The notes under the pieces are model-generated. The model ran no database searches and was not told where the DNA came from. It saw only the letters and a program-made list of their open reading frames with translations. The position numbers and the translations under genes were made by a program. This document shows positions 61,001 through 64,000 of a stretch of DNA of 64,000 bases, one piece after another. Within the stretch, counting starts at the first letter, position 1; every line of letters starts with the position of its first letter. Source of the stretch: Stromatinia cepivora (taxonomy: Eukaryota; Ascomycota; Leotiomycetes; Helotiales; Sclerotiniaceae); contig RCTD01000001.1 in the NCBI GenBank assembly GCA_014898415.1, positions 1,426,001 to 1,490,000 on the forward strand, read 5' to 3'.

Positions 61001-63186
61001 TGCAGGTAAGATGTTACAGAACACTGATCCGCGTAGTGACGGGCGACAACAGATGTGGTTTTTGGCTGGCTTCCAGATGCTGCCTCATACTCATACGCAA
61101 AAGTAAATGCATTCTCCAAGATAAAAATTATCCACGACGGACCTCACCATCACGTAATCCTCAAAAGCTCCGCACCAATTAATTTGCGAAATCATTCCTC
61201 GCAGATGTTCTTAAATCCCCACACCCGTTCTTCATTTGGAAGGTTGGGTTGTCGAATACAATGGGGGGAACATGGTATGAGGATAAGAGATCCCAATACT
61301 TATAAAGAACCCAATATTCCCCGACACTAGAAACCACAACAGTAAAGATCCAACACCGCATTCTCACCACCGAGGGAATCAACATCACATCTATTCTCGC
61401 AACAACGCCAGTCTTCCTTGGCCGATAACAATAACGTGCACTCCATGATCGCGCTCTCCCTTCATTCCAATGCATACCCATGGTGTACAGTCTACAACTG
61501 TGACCTGTCACTTGTGTACTTCTCTTCTTAGCATATTCTTCCCACATCTCTCCGACTCCATCACGACTTCACCACGACTCACGAGTATCTAAAATTCACG
61601 CTCGAATAAGAAAATTCTTCCCATCCCCCAGTAATTTTCAAACGAGAAAGAAATCTCTCTGACTAATCATGTAAAATCCCGGCATCATCTCTTCCAAAAA
61701 GAAAGTAGGAAACGGATTCCATATTATTCCAATCCTTCTTTTTCCCCCCTTTCATCATCTTTCAGCGCAGGAGAGTATGATGCGATATTATCAACAATTA
61801 GGCAGAGAAAACAAAAGTATATAACACACCAACTAATACCGCGGTCTCTATCTACATCACGCATCAGAGCACATCGACACCGAGGAAACATTTCCCTATT
61901 GCTTATCTTCACATAACAACAAATATGCAATATGAAATATTCCTTGGATCTGTTCAGGCAAGGAGGATATCTAATATCCATTTATCCCATTGTTTAATCT
62001 GAGTGAGAGCTGTATTCGAAAAGATTAACAACCATACATCCATATCTCCTATTGCGCAAAAAATGGGAGTATTATATTCTTATTCTTCGTCAACACATCG
62101 AGATATGATATATTTAATGTGTAAGTAAAGTAATCTTACTGTATCCCTAAACATTAGATTATCTAAAGTAATAACAATATCCCCCCATCCCCCCAAAACC
62201 CCCCCGAAAGAAGACACTATAATTCATCCATCCACATATACACATATACACATATACACATATACACATATACACATATACACATATACACATATACACA
62301 TATACACATATACACATATACACATATACACATATACACATATACACATATACACATATACACATATACACACACATTTCCACATTTCGAATCAAAACAC
62401 AACCCTCTCATCCAATCCAACCCCCCACCACACAAAAGCAAAACCACAACCAAAATACTAAATAAGATCTTATAACTTATAAGAAGATAAAACTCCACAC
62501 AAACCCACCGCCAATAAACCCCCTTCAGATAAACAAACAAACAAACAATATTGCACGAATCAATTCATGATGGTTACTAACCATGGATATATTGGAGACA
62601 CATGTTTGAGAGAGAAAAGAATGAGCAAACACTACCTAGGTAACGATGTCTTTAGTTTTTAGTTTAGGACCTTGAGTTGGAGGGGATTGGATTTGTATGC
62701 TATTCTGGTAACTGTGTTCTTCGAAAGCTGAATAGGGTGTTATAGGGGGAACAACTACCCGTAATTTATTGTAGTAAAAGAGCATATAGATTAAAGACCA
62801 CTAACTAAGATTATTTATAATAATGTGTAAGGCTAATGGCTTAGTGTAAATGATCATGTGATCATTATAACATAGGGGGGAGGAGCTGTAGGATCTCGAC
62901 ACATGTAATTCTTTCATCTCTGGCTCAGTTTATGTTGGCTTCTGAGCGTTCTTCGTTGAAGCTGTCGCCTTGATATCTTTTCGAAACTGACGGGGATTGA
63001 GAAGGTTTTGAGGTAATTCCATGAATTGGAGCGCTCTCGAATAGTGAGAGTGTTGCAAATTTTGATAATTGCAAGATGCTTTAAGCCTAAAACCCCACAA
63101 TGTAATTCAAGCAAAGGATTTCTCCTGCTCCATCTCCCTCACACTGTGGCTACCATCTCCTTCTAACCTTCTACTTTCCACCACTT
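58006..63186. other. Long spacer with simple repeats and a possible coding relic
   Basis: No confident gene. Several minus-strand ORFs between 59500 and 60900 have protein-like sequence but no recognisable family or clean splice chain. The 62.2-kb region is a microsatellite. Confidence 0.4.
62232..62375. repeat. Microsatellite/minisatellite, unit 8 bp (CACATATA)
   Basis: About 17 nearly perfect head-to-tail copies of an 8-bp unit. It gives spurious CICVYVYM-repeat ORFs on the minus strand. Confidence 0.95.
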
Positions 63187-64000
63187 TTAATAACTCTCCA
63201 CCGCGCCCTTCCCCTCATCCGGCATATCCATAACCCAACCCTTAGGCCTCTCTCTCCCTCTAACAATCATTCCATAAACCGCCGTTTCGACCTTCTCCAC
63301 ACAAGTCCTCATAACCTCCATCTTCTTCTCCACATCCCTTCCCAATCCCACATTTCCACACCTCGTCGTATCCAACTCTTCAAATCTCATCCTAATATCC
63401 CTCAAATCCGCCAAAATTGTTCTCTCCTCTCTACCCGGCAATGCACCATCCGTCGCCATTCTCGTAATAGCAAATCTCATCATTTCGCCCACCAAATCGA
63501 AAATTCCAAGAACATAGTCATCGCCCGTGAGATTTACAGCTTCAGGCAAGGAAGATTGAGCAGTGGAGAGCGGGATTAAAGATTGTTCGGTGAGGTAGTG
63601 GGAAAAAGATACAGCTTCCATGTATTCTTGGATACCCCCCGAGATTTGTCTTTGATAGCGCCAAGAATTTATACCCGTGAGATCAGATGATATACTGGTG
63701 AAGAGATCATGGATTGCAGCGAGTCTCTCTGAAGTTTCTTTAGCTATCTTTTGCGGAAGAGGTTGATGAAGTTTTTGGACTCTGGATATGTATATCAGCA
63801 TGATTATTTCATATAGTAAAGAGCCTTTTGAAGAGGAGATTCAAAAAATCATCCCAAACAAATCCATCCGTACCTCTGCAACGCAAAAATTCTGCAAAAC
63901 AATTAGCCCAATTTCCACATAACAACCTCACACCCCCAGAAAGAAAACCCCTACATCTTCTTACTTCCCGCCGTAATATCTCTTCCCGCTTTAATAATCC
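63187..64000 (-). CDS. Translin / translin-associated factor X (TRAX) family protein, 3' part
   Basis: Visible exons are 64000..63955 (continues beyond the window), 63891..63874 (an 18-nt micro-exon) and 63781..63187, with stop TAA at 63187..63189. The spliced product reads IIKAGRDITAGSKKIIFALQRVQ, then SQ-rich helices, LTGDDYVLGIFDLVGEMMRFAI, RFEELDTT and MRTCVEKVETAVYGMIVRGRE. These are the characteristic translin/TRAX helices; LTGDDYVLGIFDLVGE and KVE.A.Y...VRG point to TRAX rather than translin. The family forms the C3PO RNase complex, where TRAX contributes catalytic acidic residues; E in GDDY and the E of VGEMMRF are candidates. By family knowledge it acts in tRNA and small-RNA processing. 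The 18-nt exon encodes the conserved IFALQR and has GT..AG neighbours of 63 and 92 nt. Confidence 0.9.

Noticed and set aside
62159..62540. Minus-strand ORFs with repeated CICVYVYM
   Set aside because: They are translations of the 8-bp CACATATA array; a repeat length not divisible by three gives the same 8-residue unit in every frame.

Overview
The window looks like nuclear DNA of a filamentous ascomycete (Pezizomycotina). It has short GT..AG introns, mostly 45-110 nt, with CTAAC-type branch points. Genes are separated by AT-rich spacers full of microsatellites. The gene content is typical of filamentous ascomycetes: a Kar9 homologue, a giant involucrin-repeat/leashin-type protein, a fungal-specific transcription factor, a highly reducing polyketide synthase (HR-PKS), and FSH1, DUF3533 and fungal rhodopsin-domain proteins. 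The style resembles Helotiales such as Botrytis or Sclerotinia, but that placement is an inference without a database search.

Layout. 1-6603 (+): 3' part of a giant repeat and coiled-coil protein. 6.6-12.5 kb: repeat-rich spacer holding two tiny cysteine-rich genes of metallothionein type, each 24 residues with one intron. 12.5-14.6 kb (-): seven-exon fungal transcription factor with no visible zinc cluster. 16.8-19.8 kb (+): Kar9-like protein with an SKIP motif. 20.5-20.9 kb: a MITE with 33-bp perfect terminal inverted repeats. 21.4-23.2 kb (+): flavocytochrome b2-like 2-hydroxyacid dehydrogenase without a mitochondrial presequence. 25.4-25.9 kb (-): small four-helix membrane protein. 25.9-36.4 kb: gene-poor island with an unidentified broken frame, a second MITE with a 10-bp target duplication, and a recently broken AIM9/APH-like kinase gene.

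36.5-52.5 kb: a probable polyketide locus. The HR-PKS (-) has eight exons and about 2623 residues (KS-AT-DH-CMeT-ER-KR-ACP). After it come a 7-TM rhodopsin-domain protein (+), an MFS exporter (+) and an FSH1-family serine hydrolase (-). The hydrolase is of the family that includes LovG, which releases the lovastatin nonaketide from its HR-PKS. The synthase would build the chain, the hydrolase could release it and the MFS pump could export it. No P450, enoyl reductase or pathway regulator is visible nearby, so the product may be a simple reduced polyketide. The C-methyltransferase domain has lost key motifs.

56.2-58.0 kb (-): SNG1-like DUF3533 membrane protein. 58-63 kb: long spacer with a TATACACA array and a doubtful coding-like relic. 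63.2-64.0 kb (-): the 3' part of a translin/TRAX gene, containing an 18-nt micro-exon. I saw no convincing tRNA, rRNA or CRISPR array.
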